DNA of 10,135 nt. Origin: an uncultured Bacteroidales bacterium. Its GTDB lineage: Bacteria; Bacteroidota; Bacteroidia; Bacteroidales; Paludibacteraceae. Positions 1 to 7,116 of this stretch are shown here, in pieces. How positions within the stretch are numbered: the stretch's first letter is position 1; each line of letters begins with the position of its first letter. The stretch is taken from NCBI GenBank assembly GCA_903873355.1, contig CAIQOG010000086.1, forward strand, positions 1 to 10,135. Reading direction: 5' to 3'. A program made the position numbers and the translations under genes. The notes below the pieces were generated by a model. It did no database searches. It saw nothing but the letters and a program-made list of their open reading frames with translations, and was not told where the DNA came from.

Positions 1-1104
1 CAGGGTATTCAAATCGTCGAAACCGGTTACTTTGTCGGTATTCAGGAAAGCGTAGGTTTTATCGCCTTTGTGGTATTTTATCAGCTGTGCTTCCAGCAGT
101 TTCAGAAACAGAATGCGGTTTATCCACGTAATGCTCAGTTCCAATGCCACATTAAACAGTCGTTCCTCGTTGGTATCACCATACTGAGAGGGCTTATCCA
201 TGCGCGAGAGTTTGTCCAGGTTGTCCAGCTGCACAATGGCACTTTCAAGCAAGGAAGCGGCATTGCGTTGCCCTTTTTCTTTCCGCTGAATCAGTTTTTT
301 GCCGCCTTCTTTGGTTTCGGTAAGTCCGATTATGTGCAGCAGTTCAGTATAGAAAACCTTATCCAGACTGTTGCTGTCATTTGCAAAAGGCAGCTTGAGC
401 AAATGCTCCGGCGATAACAGTTTATAAAGTGCAATCAGCGCATTATCATCTTTCTTGTCGTTGTTGCGGAGCGGTTTGTCATACTCGCGTATATCAAAGT
501 GAGTAAAAGTGATTTCGTGCGGTAGGGCAGCTATAGCAGGTGCTGCAATTTCGGTATAGAAAAACTCGGTTTTATTGCCACCGGATCGACCTTCTTCAAA
601 GTCGATAAACTTCTTTACCAGTGATTTGTTTTGTGCAAACAGTTTTTCGAATAAATGAACATCGAAAATATACCACTCGTATATATTGGTGGCAATCAGG
701 TGTTTTATTTCGGTGTTTTTGTTGGTGATTCGTTCCCGCAGGTAATACAGCACCAATTCCTGAAAGGCTTTGGTATTGATATTGTCAGTGCGAAGCATTT
801 CAGCTTTGTTGGCAGGTTTCTTAGCTTCAATAATTACACCCACCGAACTGCTTGCCGTGGCACCGTTGTGAATTACCAGGTCATTCCGCCCCTTGGTATT
901 AATAAACTGATTTCCGGCATAATAGGTATTCTTCAGAAAATCAGAAACTAAGTTTTTATGAAATTCCTCCGACTCAAATTCATCAATCGTATCAAGAATG
1001 CTTATAAGGTTCTTTTTAAATATTTCTATCTCCGGTCGATTGGGTTTTACCTTCAGGAAGGCTTTATTCAGGGCAATGCGGGGTTTGAGAATATTGAGTA
1101 CCAT
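1..1104 (-). CDS. Type IIG-like restriction-modification enzyme, N-terminal part (3' end outside window)
   Basis: The frame is open from an ATG at 1104-1102 to the left edge, giving 368 residues with no stop, so the C-terminus is missing. The N-terminus resembles the large Bacteroidota single-chain restriction/methyltransferase proteins (Eco57I-like class I SAM-dependent DNA methyltransferases fused to a nuclease). A PD-(D/E)XK-type pattern is visible: D75 in RNDLVIHNG, then E93 and K95 in VGVIIEAKKP. Other family-like stretches are KNLVSDFLKNTYY (51-62), a QELVLYYLRERI helix (about 115-126) and HLIATNIYEWYIFD. The N-(P/D)-P-(Y/F) methyltransferase motif should lie beyond the edge and cannot be checked. 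Such enzymes methylate self DNA and cleave unmethylated foreign DNA in the cytoplasm. A strong promoter lies just upstream. No separate specificity subunit or methylase is in view. The broad class is fairly sure; the exact subtype and specificity are unknown. Confidence 0.82.
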   Translation of the reverse strand, partial: MVLNILKPRIALNKAFLKVKPNRPEIEIFKKNLISILDTIDEFESEEFHKNLVSDFLKNTYYAGNQFINTKGRNDLVIHNGATASSSVGVIIEAKKPANKAEMLRTDNINTKAFQELVLYYLRERITNKNTEIKHLIATNIYEWYIFDVHLFEKLFAQNKSLVKKFIDFEEGRSGGNKTEFFYTEIAAPAIAALPHEITFTHFDIREYDKPLRNNDKKDDNALIALYKLLSPEHLLKLPFANDSNSLDKVFYTELLHIIGLTETKEGGKKLIQRKEKGQRNAASLLESAIVQLDNLDKLSRMDKPSQYGDTNEERLFNVALELSITWINRILFLKLLEAQLIKYHKGDKTYAFLNTDKVTGFDDLNTL

Positions 1105-1125
1105 AGAATTTATTTTTAAAAGTTA

Positions 1126-1156
1126 CAAATCTACTAATTTAAATTAACCCTACAAA
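1126..1156 (-). promoter_or_regulatory. Bacteroidota-type promoter of the restriction-modification gene
   Basis: Read on the minus strand there is TTTG (1156-1153), a 19-nt spacer, then TAGATTTG (1133-1126). This fits the Bacteroidota sigma-ABfr consensus TTTG-N19-TAnnTTTG exactly. Transcription would begin a few bases downstream, giving a leader of roughly 15 nt before the ATG at 1104. This supports the chosen start codon. Confidence 0.75.
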
Positions 1157-1350
1157 TATGAACTATAATATTTTTTTGAATATTTTAAACTTCTGTATTT
1201 ATCAGTATTCAATTTGAGAAATGACTGTTTTAATCACGATTTGATTAGTAAATGAAATTATCAACACAACAAAAAAAGTTTATTATTAATGATTTCCGAA
1301 GAGCTGTCAATAATAATTTTTGTTTAAAACCTGTAGGTTATTAAGGTGTT

Positions 1351-1385
1351 TATCCAGGGCGCGACTTCAAGTCACACCCTGAATA
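1351..1385. repeat. Imperfect hairpin/palindromic element
   Basis: The arms are TAT (1351-1353) with ATA (1383-1385), CAGGG (1355-1359) with CCCTG (1377-1381), and a central GACTTCAAGTC (1363-1373) whose GACTT and AAGTC halves pair around one base. Mismatches are C1354/A1382 and an internal CGC/ACA. It is far more GC-rich than its flanks. It could be a dispersed REP-like element or the remnant of a repeat; no T-tract follows on either strand, so a terminator is less likely. Confidence 0.5.
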
Positions 1386-1416
1386 GGAGAATAGATGATG
1401 TTTTTACGGCTTCCAT

Positions 1417-1605
1417 GTGTGTTGGAGAAACAAAAAGGTACCTTGAAGAAACAAAAAGGTGTGTTGAAGAAACAAAAATGTGTGTTGAAGGAATAGAAAT
1501 GTACCTTGAAGGAATAAAAAGGTGTGTTGAAGAAACAAAAATGTGTGTTGAAGGAATAAAAAGATACCTTGAAGAAACAAAAAGGTGTGTTGTTGTGGTA
1601 TAAAG
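1417..1605. repeat. 21-bp tandem repeat array, 9 units (8 good, last one decayed)
   Basis: Units start at 1417, 1438, 1459, 1480, 1501, 1522, 1543, 1564 and 1585, with no indels. Each has a head of GTGTGTTGAAG or GTACCTTGAAG, then AAAC or GAAT, an A-rich run (five A in most units), and a final G or T. Units 2, 5 and 8 carry the TACC head; 3, 4, 6, 7 and 9 carry TGTG. This gives a 63-bp (three-unit) higher-order period. A-tracts recur every 21 bp, close to two helical turns, so the array may be intrinsically curved. The array stays in frame in all readings because 21 is a multiple of 3; the plus-strand reading is a 7-residue repeat. There are no unique spacers, so it is not CRISPR. Confidence 0.9.
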
Positions 1606-1712
1606 ATGACTTGTAACGGTAAAAATATGAGTTAATCTCTTTCATACGATGTCAATTCATCCGATGACTTTAAGTGATCAGATGAGTAGATGACTAGTAA
1701 CGGTAAAAATAT
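1605..1712. repeat. 24-bp direct repeat pair, 84 bp apart
   Basis: Copies lie at 1605-1628 and 1689-1712. They read GATGACTNGTAACGG and then TAAAAATAT, differing only at N (T in the first, A in the second). The offset of 84 bp is four times 21. The AAAAA runs (1621-1625 and 1705-1709) fall on the same 21-bp register as the tandem array to the left, suggesting these are decayed or rearranged outer units of the same array. Confidence 0.75.
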
Positions 1713-1756
1713 CTGCTAATATAACCGATTCTTCTCCTTTCCGATGAAAACCAACC

Positions 1757-1773
1757 GGAATCGGTAGGATTCC
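1757..1773 (-). terminator. Possible terminator hairpin of the nuclease operon
   Basis: GGAATC (1757-1762) and GATTCC (1768-1773) form a perfect 6-bp stem with a 5-nt loop. It lies 37 bp beyond the stop codon of the last nuclease gene. On the minus strand it is followed by only a weak T-rich run (GGTTGGTTTTC). A competing longer pairing exists between ACCGATTC (1724-1731) and GAATCGGT (1758-1765). Without a clear T-tract this is only a candidate. Confidence 0.35.
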
Positions 1774-1809
1774 AACAGAAATCGATCAAAAAGCAGGAAA
1801 TTAGCCGAA

Positions 1810-3891
1810 TCAGCGAATTACTTTAAGGGAGGAAAGTGTTTGATTTTGTTGTACCTGCAGCAGATACAATCCTTTTTGGGTTATAGGCAGCAGAACCTCG
1901 GGTGAAGCACTATGCATACTGCAGATTTTTTTACCTGTTGTATCAAAAACGGTTATGTCGGATTCAGCCGGGAGATTTCTAAGTAAAATACCCTGTGTAG
2001 AAACCGACCATCTGATATTGCTTTTTTCAGGTTGATTAACAGCAGTATTGACTGTTGTTTGAACAGCAATCTGATTCGAAACCGGAGCACCATTTCCGAT
2101 TGGAGTAACGGTGTAATAATAATTGTGTGAACCCAAAAGTCCGGTTACAGTATAACTAAATACATTACCAACCGATTTTGGGTAGCCAGAGACTGAAAGC
2201 TGTGAATAAACGGGAACATTTGAAACCACCTTTACATAATCTACATACACGCGCTTTGCAATAAGTGTATAAAGTGCAACAACCGAAGCAGCAGTTGACA
2301 CAGGCATATTGACCGTAAAATCCTGATTAGCGACTGCAGTTGTCCATGTGGCAATTAACTTACCGTCGAGTGATACCATAAGTGGCGCACCGTTGTCTGA
2401 TCCATATTGTTTGGCACGTACGGTTAAAGTACTGGTGGCATTAGAAAGATTTAAAGCCGGAAGTATCAACTTTCCATACTCAGTTCCTGAGCCCATTTTC
2501 TCAGTACCATCAGCCATATTTATCACATATCCATCTTTAGACCAGTTATTTGGCAAAGCCAGTGTAAAAGCCTCATCAACCAAAGTTGTAGGTGTTGTTC
2601 CAGTATTTTCGATGCTGTACACATTCAGACTATAACCTGTTGCTCCCGAAGATGGAGTCCATGTTGCTACAAAACTGTTGTTTGTTGCATTTGATGCCGG
2701 TAAAGCTGCAAACTCATCGGTAGTATTGGTTTTCAACCTCAGATTCATGGTTGTAATACCCCCGCCTGAAATTGTGAGAATAGCTGAAAGATTTCCCATG
2801 GTAGAAGTCAGAAAATGAATCTGAAAAGTTGTTCCGGCTTCAGCTTCAGCTTTGGTTATGGTTGTTTTGTTCAACGAAAAACTGGATGCATTGGTACCTC
2901 CAATCGAAAGAGTCAGGTTTCCGGTCAGATTCATGGCCTTAAGGCTAATGGTAGTATCTTTGGCTTGTTGATAGTAAGTATTGCCCAGATTAATGGTGTC
3001 GTTGTCGTTAGGGTAGTTTAAATAAGGAAAAACAATGCTTCCATCAAGTCGGTAAGGTACTGTGGTTAGATTTCCCCAAATGTATTCCACCAATTCGGGA
3101 TGGTCGATAAAAGGGTTGCGGTTTTTCTGAATACCATATACTACATCATTTCGGGTGGTTTCTTTCAAACTAACCGGATCCTGACGATGCCATTGCAACA
3201 AAAGTGCTAATGCCCACGGTTTAAGTACCGGATAGGTGTTATTTTGCATCATGTTTTCAGGCTTGGCGGTGTCCCATTTCCGTGCATAGTGTTCGTAAGC
3301 TGTGGCCATATAGAAATACGCACGTGCAAAATCGCCTTTGTATTGGTTGGCCGGTTCAAAAACATTTCCGGAATAGCCATCATAAACAGCCGGACCAATT
3401 TTACTGACTCCATTATCTGTGGTCGGTGTGCCACTAACTACTCCCAGCGGATTATCGTTTTTCGACATGTTGGTCGAACCATCAGCGGGATAAAGATGAT
3501 TCAAATCTTTTGCCGGACAATCGGGATGTGTGATGTCGCATCCCCACCAGCTTTTCGGAACTGAATGTTCAATTTCAATGGTAGTGCCAAACGATACAAA
3601 GGTTGGATTTGGATTTGGGAAATACCGTACATTAGCCGAATACATATCCAGCACTGCATTGGAGGCCAAATCACGGTCGGTATAATAAAATCCTTCCCAG
3701 GTTTTGCCTGGACCTGAACCATAATCGAGATAATGAGTTGTATCCTGACAAATGATATTATGTGATTCGGTTTTCAGGGCAGCAGCTTTTTTGCCTTCCA
3801 GACTGTTATAATAGCCCGTAGGAATTGCGGCAAACAGACTGAAATATATCAGTCCTAAAAATACGGTAATCAGAAATCTTCTAAGTTTCAT
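1810..3891 (-). CDS. Secreted endonuclease I family protein, long form with Ig-like/FN3 domains and T9SS-type C-terminal domain (copy 1)
   Basis: This 693-residue protein has a signal peptide (about 1-22). The endonuclease I (EndA/NucM/Vvn) domain spans about 23-277. E108-H109 in EHSVPKSWWG would be the metal ligand and general base, and N141 in STNMSKNDN the second metal ligand. Family blocks KGDFARAYFYM (185-195) and NRNPFIDHPELVEYIWG (257-273) are present. C118 and C125 may form a disulfide. After this come an Ig-like domain (about 296-388) and a first FN3-like half (396-428). An inserted jelly-roll-like part (about 433-556, ending RVYVDYVKV) and the second FN3-like half (562-614) follow. 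A T9SS-type sorting domain closes it (about 625-693, ending in SSLKVIR). The sorting domain lacks the usual PNP motif. It is the last gene of the presumed operon, 25 bp after its closest paralogue. Expected role: non-specific cleavage of extracellular DNA or RNA at the cell surface. Confidence 0.88.
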   Translation of the reverse strand: MKLRRFLITVFLGLIYFSLFAAIPTGYYNSLEGKKAAALKTESHNIICQDTTHYLDYGSGPGKTWEGFYYTDRDLASNAVLDMYSANVRYFPNPNPTFVSFGTTIEIEHSVPKSWWGCDITHPDCPAKDLNHLYPADGSTNMSKNDNPLGVVSGTPTTDNGVSKIGPAVYDGYSGNVFEPANQYKGDFARAYFYMATAYEHYARKWDTAKPENMMQNNTYPVLKPWALALLLQWHRQDPVSLKETTRNDVVYGIQKNRNPFIDHPELVEYIWGNLTTVPYRLDGSIVFPYLNYPNDNDTINLGNTYYQQAKDTTISLKAMNLTGNLTLSIGGTNASSFSLNKTTITKAEAEAGTTFQIHFLTSTMGNLSAILTISGGGITTMNLRLKTNTTDEFAALPASNATNNSFVATWTPSSGATGYSLNVYSIENTGTTPTTLVDEAFTLALPNNWSKDGYVINMADGTEKMGSGTEYGKLILPALNLSNATSTLTVRAKQYGSDNGAPLMVSLDGKLIATWTTAVANQDFTVNMPVSTAASVVALYTLIAKRVYVDYVKVVSNVPVYSQLSVSGYPKSVGNVFSYTVTGLLGSHNYYYTVTPIGNGAPVSNQIAVQTTVNTAVNQPEKSNIRWSVSTQGILLRNLPAESDITVFDTTGKKICSMHSASPEVLLPITQKGLYLLQVQQNQTLSSLKVIR

Positions 3892-3916
3892 TTATTCAAT
3901 TAAATTCAAAATCTTT

Positions 3917-5968
3917 TTAATAAACTGTCTTGAAGGTTTGAGAAGTTTGTCCGGTGATAACCTGAATAAAATATATTCCTTTTACTGCCAGAGGAACAAT
4001 TATTTCTGATGAACGAGGACGAACACTCTGTAAGACTCTTCCGGTAGAATTCAACACATTTATGCGACTATTTTCCGTAATATTCCGAATAAGTATACCA
4101 TCTGATAAAACACTCCAACGAAGGGTATTGTTTTGATTTTCAACAATTCCGCTTCTAATTCCGGTGCGTACCTGAACCTGATTGGAAACAGCTACAGCAT
4201 TTCCTTCGGGTTGAACACTGTAAAAATAGGTTGAATCAGCAACCAGCCCATCGACTACATAATTCAGGATATTTCCTACTGATTTTGGATAACCTGAAAC
4301 CGAAACGGCTGTCTGAACCGAACCCTGTGTTTGTACCTTCACATAATCCACATACACACGACTGCTTGTGGCAGCTGATAAAGAAATTACTGAAGAACTT
4401 GTACCTGAAGGTAACGGAACGCTGAAATCCTGATTGTTTACGGCTGTAGTCCAAATTGCAAGCGGTTGATTGTCGAGAGTAGCAGTCAACAGAGCACCGT
4501 TATCAGAGTTGTATTGTTTGGCTCTTACTGTCAAAACAGTTCCTGAAGTAGATAGATTCAATGCAGGAGTACTGATTTTTCCACTACTGCTTCCCGAAGC
4601 CAGTCGGATATTGCTTGCCAGCGTATTATCGGTGTAAGGAACACTGGTCCATCCGGTTGGTAACCCTGTCAGGAAATCTTCTTCCAGCAATGTTTTGGGT
4701 TGTGTTGCACCACTGCTTTGCAAAGAATATACATTTAAAGTATAGCCTGTTGCATTAGCCGAAACGGTCCAGTTTGCTGTAAATCCGTTGTTGGAAATAT
4801 TCGATGCAGGCAAAGCCAGAAATTCATCCGAAGAAACGACTTTCAGGTTTACCGAAGTGGTAGTAATGCTATCGCCGGAAATACTTAATTGTGCCGTTTT
4901 TATTCCGACTGATTGTGCTATATAATTTATTACAAGCTTATAACCTGCTTCTGCATTAGCCTTTGATACAGTATTCGTTGGTAACGAAAAGTTAGCAGCA
5001 TCGGTGCCGCTAAGTGAAAGTGATAAATCACCTTTCAGGTTGGATGCTTTGATATAAACTGAGGCTGTATCGGTTTGTTGGTAGACAACTTTGCCGAAAT
5101 CGACAGTACTACCGGCTGCAGGTGAAATAAGATAAGGAATACTAACATTTCCATTGGGCGTAAACGGAACTGCCATCAGTTTTCCCCATACATATTCGGC
5201 CATCAGCGGATAATCGATATATGGATTTCGGTTTCCCTGAATTTTATATATTTCGTTGTTTCGGTCAATTTCTTTCTGGCTTACAGGGTCCTGAGCACAC
5301 CACTTCAGAAATAAATCCACAGTCCATTGCTCAAAAACCGGATAAGTATTATTGTCGAGTTGATTTACCGAATTACCAGTCCATTTTGGTGATAAATCTT
5401 CGTAACTGGTAACCATATACATATACGACCGTGCAAAATCACCTTTGTATTCGTCTGCAGGTTCCCATGCATCGATAGTTCCACCGGGACGACTGCTTGA
5501 TTTTCCAACTTTAATTACACCGTTGGAATAGGTCGTTGTTCCATCCACCACGGCAATTGGCCAGCTTCCTTTCGATGAATTTGCGGAACTGTTGGATGGA
5601 TTAAGATTAAATAAATCATTATAGGTCTGATTTTTTGTTCCACCCCACCAACTGTTAGCCAACGAGTGCTCAATATTACAGCCGCTTGCAGCCGAAGTTC
5701 CATTAACTGCTACATGATAGCTGCTGTACATATCCCATATAGTTCCATCTTCAGGACGAACATCAGTTTTTGCAAATGCAGCCCAGGTGCTTCCGGCACC
5801 ACTACCATAACTTGGTGGTGTGGCATTCATTATTACCAGGTGAAGTGCGGTTTTCAGTTCAGCCTGTTTTTTGCCAATGGCAGAGTCGTAATAACCTGTG
5901 GGAATCTGAGCGTAGACAGAAAGAAACGCAAGGATAAAAAACAAATATATCAGAAAAGCTTTTTTCAT
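3917..5968 (-). CDS. Secreted endonuclease I family protein, long form with Ig-like/FN3 domains and T9SS-type C-terminal domain (copy 2)
   Basis: The frame extends upstream to an ATG at 6040. The start at 5968 is preferred because it begins a clean signal peptide (MKKAFLIYLF..., cleavage near VYA-QIP) that aligns with the paralogues; the 24 extra residues have no counterpart in them. The product is 683 residues. The nuclease domain spans about 21-263 with E100-H101 and N130 kept. Around them it is unusual: HSLANSW replaces HSxPKSW, and ANSSKGSW replaces VNGRRGND. Ig-like (about 284-377), split FN3-like (386-415 and 552-602) and inserted jelly-roll-like (about 427-545) parts follow, then a sorting domain (about 615-683). 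Shared stretches with copy 1, such as VRAKQY-SDNGA, VYVDYVKV and VSGYPKSVGN, show a common duplication. It sits 86 bp after the upstream nuclease gene. Activity is likely but less certain than for the others. Confidence 0.87.
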   Translation of the reverse strand: MKKAFLIYLFFILAFLSVYAQIPTGYYDSAIGKKQAELKTALHLVIMNATPPSYGSGAGSTWAAFAKTDVRPEDGTIWDMYSSYHVAVNGTSAASGCNIEHSLANSWWGGTKNQTYNDLFNLNPSNSSANSSKGSWPIAVVDGTTTYSNGVIKVGKSSSRPGGTIDAWEPADEYKGDFARSYMYMVTSYEDLSPKWTGNSVNQLDNNTYPVFEQWTVDLFLKWCAQDPVSQKEIDRNNEIYKIQGNRNPYIDYPLMAEYVWGKLMAVPFTPNGNVSIPYLISPAAGSTVDFGKVVYQQTDTASVYIKASNLKGDLSLSLSGTDAANFSLPTNTVSKANAEAGYKLVINYIAQSVGIKTAQLSISGDSITTTSVNLKVVSSDEFLALPASNISNNGFTANWTVSANATGYTLNVYSLQSSGATQPKTLLEEDFLTGLPTGWTSVPYTDNTLASNIRLASGSSSGKISTPALNLSTSGTVLTVRAKQYNSDNGALLTATLDNQPLAIWTTAVNNQDFSVPLPSGTSSSVISLSAATSSRVYVDYVKVQTQGSVQTAVSVSGYPKSVGNILNYVVDGLVADSTYFYSVQPEGNAVAVSNQVQVRTGIRSGIVENQNNTLRWSVLSDGILIRNITENSRINVLNSTGRVLQSVRPRSSEIIVPLAVKGIYFIQVITGQTSQTFKTVY

Positions 5969-6054
5969 AAAAGAAGTATTTTTATATAGACAAAAAAAGA
6001 GAACCGGCATCATTATCAACTTTGCAGATTCCCCCTCCAATGTTTTTTAACAGT

Positions 6055-7107
6055 TTATTTGCTAACAATAAATTTTTGAATTGTTTTTCGATTGCCCGAT
6101 TTTAGTTGAATCAAATACATGCCATTTGCAAGTTGCTCAACCGGAATATTTTTTGAAAGACTCAATGTATTCTCTGCTAACAGCATTCCATTCAGATTAT
6201 AAATGCAATAACTCAGGTTTTCTTCGTCCGACTGAATAGTTAAGTCGTTTTGTGCAGGGTTTGGTGATACTGAAAATTCAATTTTCAGTTGATCCACACC
6301 GGCTGACAAAGACCACGGTTCACCTTTATGTGTTCCCCATATATATTCAGCCAGTATAGGGTGATCAATAAATGGGTTACGATTGTGCTGAATACCATAA
6401 ACAGCTTCGTTTCGGGCACGTTCTCTTGGCCCTACCGGATCTTCACTGTTCCATTTTAAAAACATGGCAATAGTCCAATCAGTAAAAGCTGGATATTGTG
6501 TTCCATTTAAATGGGGAGATGACCAACTCGCAACTTTATTATCGTAAGCAGTTACCATATAGAAATATGTGCGTGCAAAATCGCCTTTCATCGAATCGGT
6601 AGGTTCAAAAACCTGACCTGTATATCCCGGGAAAGAGCTTGTTCCTAATTTACTGTAGCCATTGTTTGATGTATAGGTAGCAGTTCCTACCTCGCCGAAC
6701 GGGTCATTGCCACGACGACCATTCACATAACCATCAGAAGGATATAAATGAAATAAATCGGTGTACATCGGAGTGGCATCACTGAACCAGCTTTTAGGGA
6801 ATGAGTGTTCGCGATTGTAACAACTTCCTTCACCTGAATAATTACCACATTGGTTTGTAATAAAAGTGTAATTTGTTGTATTCGAATAAATGTCTCTTAC
6901 TTTTCCATCGGGACGTTTATCTGTTGTCTGAAAATCAGTCCATAGATTGTCATAACTTCTTTCGGTATGACTACCTACAATATTAAAAAGTTGTGTTTTT
7001 AAAGCAGCATCTAATTTTCCTACTGCTGTATTGTAATATCCTGATGGTTCAACAGCATAGGTAAAAGTCACCAGACTTATAAATAATATAGTGATGATTT
7101 TTTTCAT
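6055..7107 (-). CDS. Secreted endonuclease I family protein, short form with T9SS sorting domain (copy 3)
   Basis: This 350-residue protein has a signal peptide (1-18, cleavage near TYA-VEP). A complete endonuclease I domain (about 19-265) shows the standard family signatures: R99-E100-H101 in CYNREHSFPKSW, DLFHLYPSDGYVNGRRGNDPFG with N129 and R132, KGDFARTYFYM (174-184) and NRNPFIDHPILAEYIWG (242-258). C87 and C96 could pair. The C-terminus (about 275-350) is a typical type A T9SS sorting domain: SVSPNPAQNDLTI, YNLNGMLL, then LANGMYLIQLKSGNRKTIQKFIVSK-type ending. It starts 9 bp after the stop of the upstream paralogue, so the two are almost surely co-transcribed. Predicted function is extracellular non-specific nuclease. 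Family assignment is firm; substrate preference (DNA or RNA) is not known. Confidence 0.92.
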   Translation of the reverse strand: MKKIITILFISLVTFTYAVEPSGYYNTAVGKLDAALKTQLFNIVGSHTERSYDNLWTDFQTTDKRPDGKVRDIYSNTTNYTFITNQCGNYSGEGSCYNREHSFPKSWFSDATPMYTDLFHLYPSDGYVNGRRGNDPFGEVGTATYTSNNGYSKLGTSSFPGYTGQVFEPTDSMKGDFARTYFYMVTAYDNKVASWSSPHLNGTQYPAFTDWTIAMFLKWNSEDPVGPRERARNEAVYGIQHNRNPFIDHPILAEYIWGTHKGEPWSLSAGVDQLKIEFSVSPNPAQNDLTIQSDEENLSYCIYNLNGMLLAENTLSLSKNIPVEQLANGMYLIQLKSGNRKTIQKFIVSK

Positions 7108-7116
7108 ATGTCAATA

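Larger units (their letters stand above)
1105..1809. other. 705-bp gene-free, repeat-rich intergenic region
   Basis: No convincing gene is present here. From right to left it follows the end of the nuclease operon; the restriction-modification promoter is at its left end. Positions 1157-1344 are very AT-rich and hold only weak symmetry: an 8-bp inverted repeat TTATTATT/AATAATAA (1280-1287 and 1309-1316) and AACCT-GT-AGGTT (1328-1339). Positions 1351-1785 hold the hairpin, tandem repeats, direct repeats and terminator candidate listed separately. A GTG-started frame at 1346-1603 (85 codons) runs through the tandem repeats. It encodes only 7-residue repeats such as CVEETKM and YLEETKR and is judged non-coding. 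Confidence 0.7.

Noticed and set aside
70..951. Plus-strand frames at 70-417 and 655-951
   Set aside because: They lie opposite the continuous restriction-modification reading frame, whose protein matches a known family; their own translations show no recognisable domain.
1280..1316. AT-only inverted repeat TTATTATT/AATAATAA as a terminator or operator
   Set aside because: It is low in complexity with a 21-nt loop in very AT-rich DNA, and no gene ends next to it.
1346..1603. 85-codon frame (GTG start) encoding 7-residue repeats, and a 92-codon frame on the opposite strand (1367-1645)
   Set aside because: Both are by-products of a 21-bp tandem repeat without stops. There is no signal peptide, no promoter or known domain, and the hydrophobic residues do not fall in a clear coiled-coil a/d pattern.
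1417..1605. Possible CRISPR array
   Set aside because: Units are contiguous 21-mers without unique spacers, and no cas gene is present.
5969..6040. Upstream ATG extension (24 residues) of the copy 2 nuclease
   Set aside because: The extension would bury the signal peptide and is not matched in the paralogues; the start at 5968 begins directly with an MKK signal peptide.
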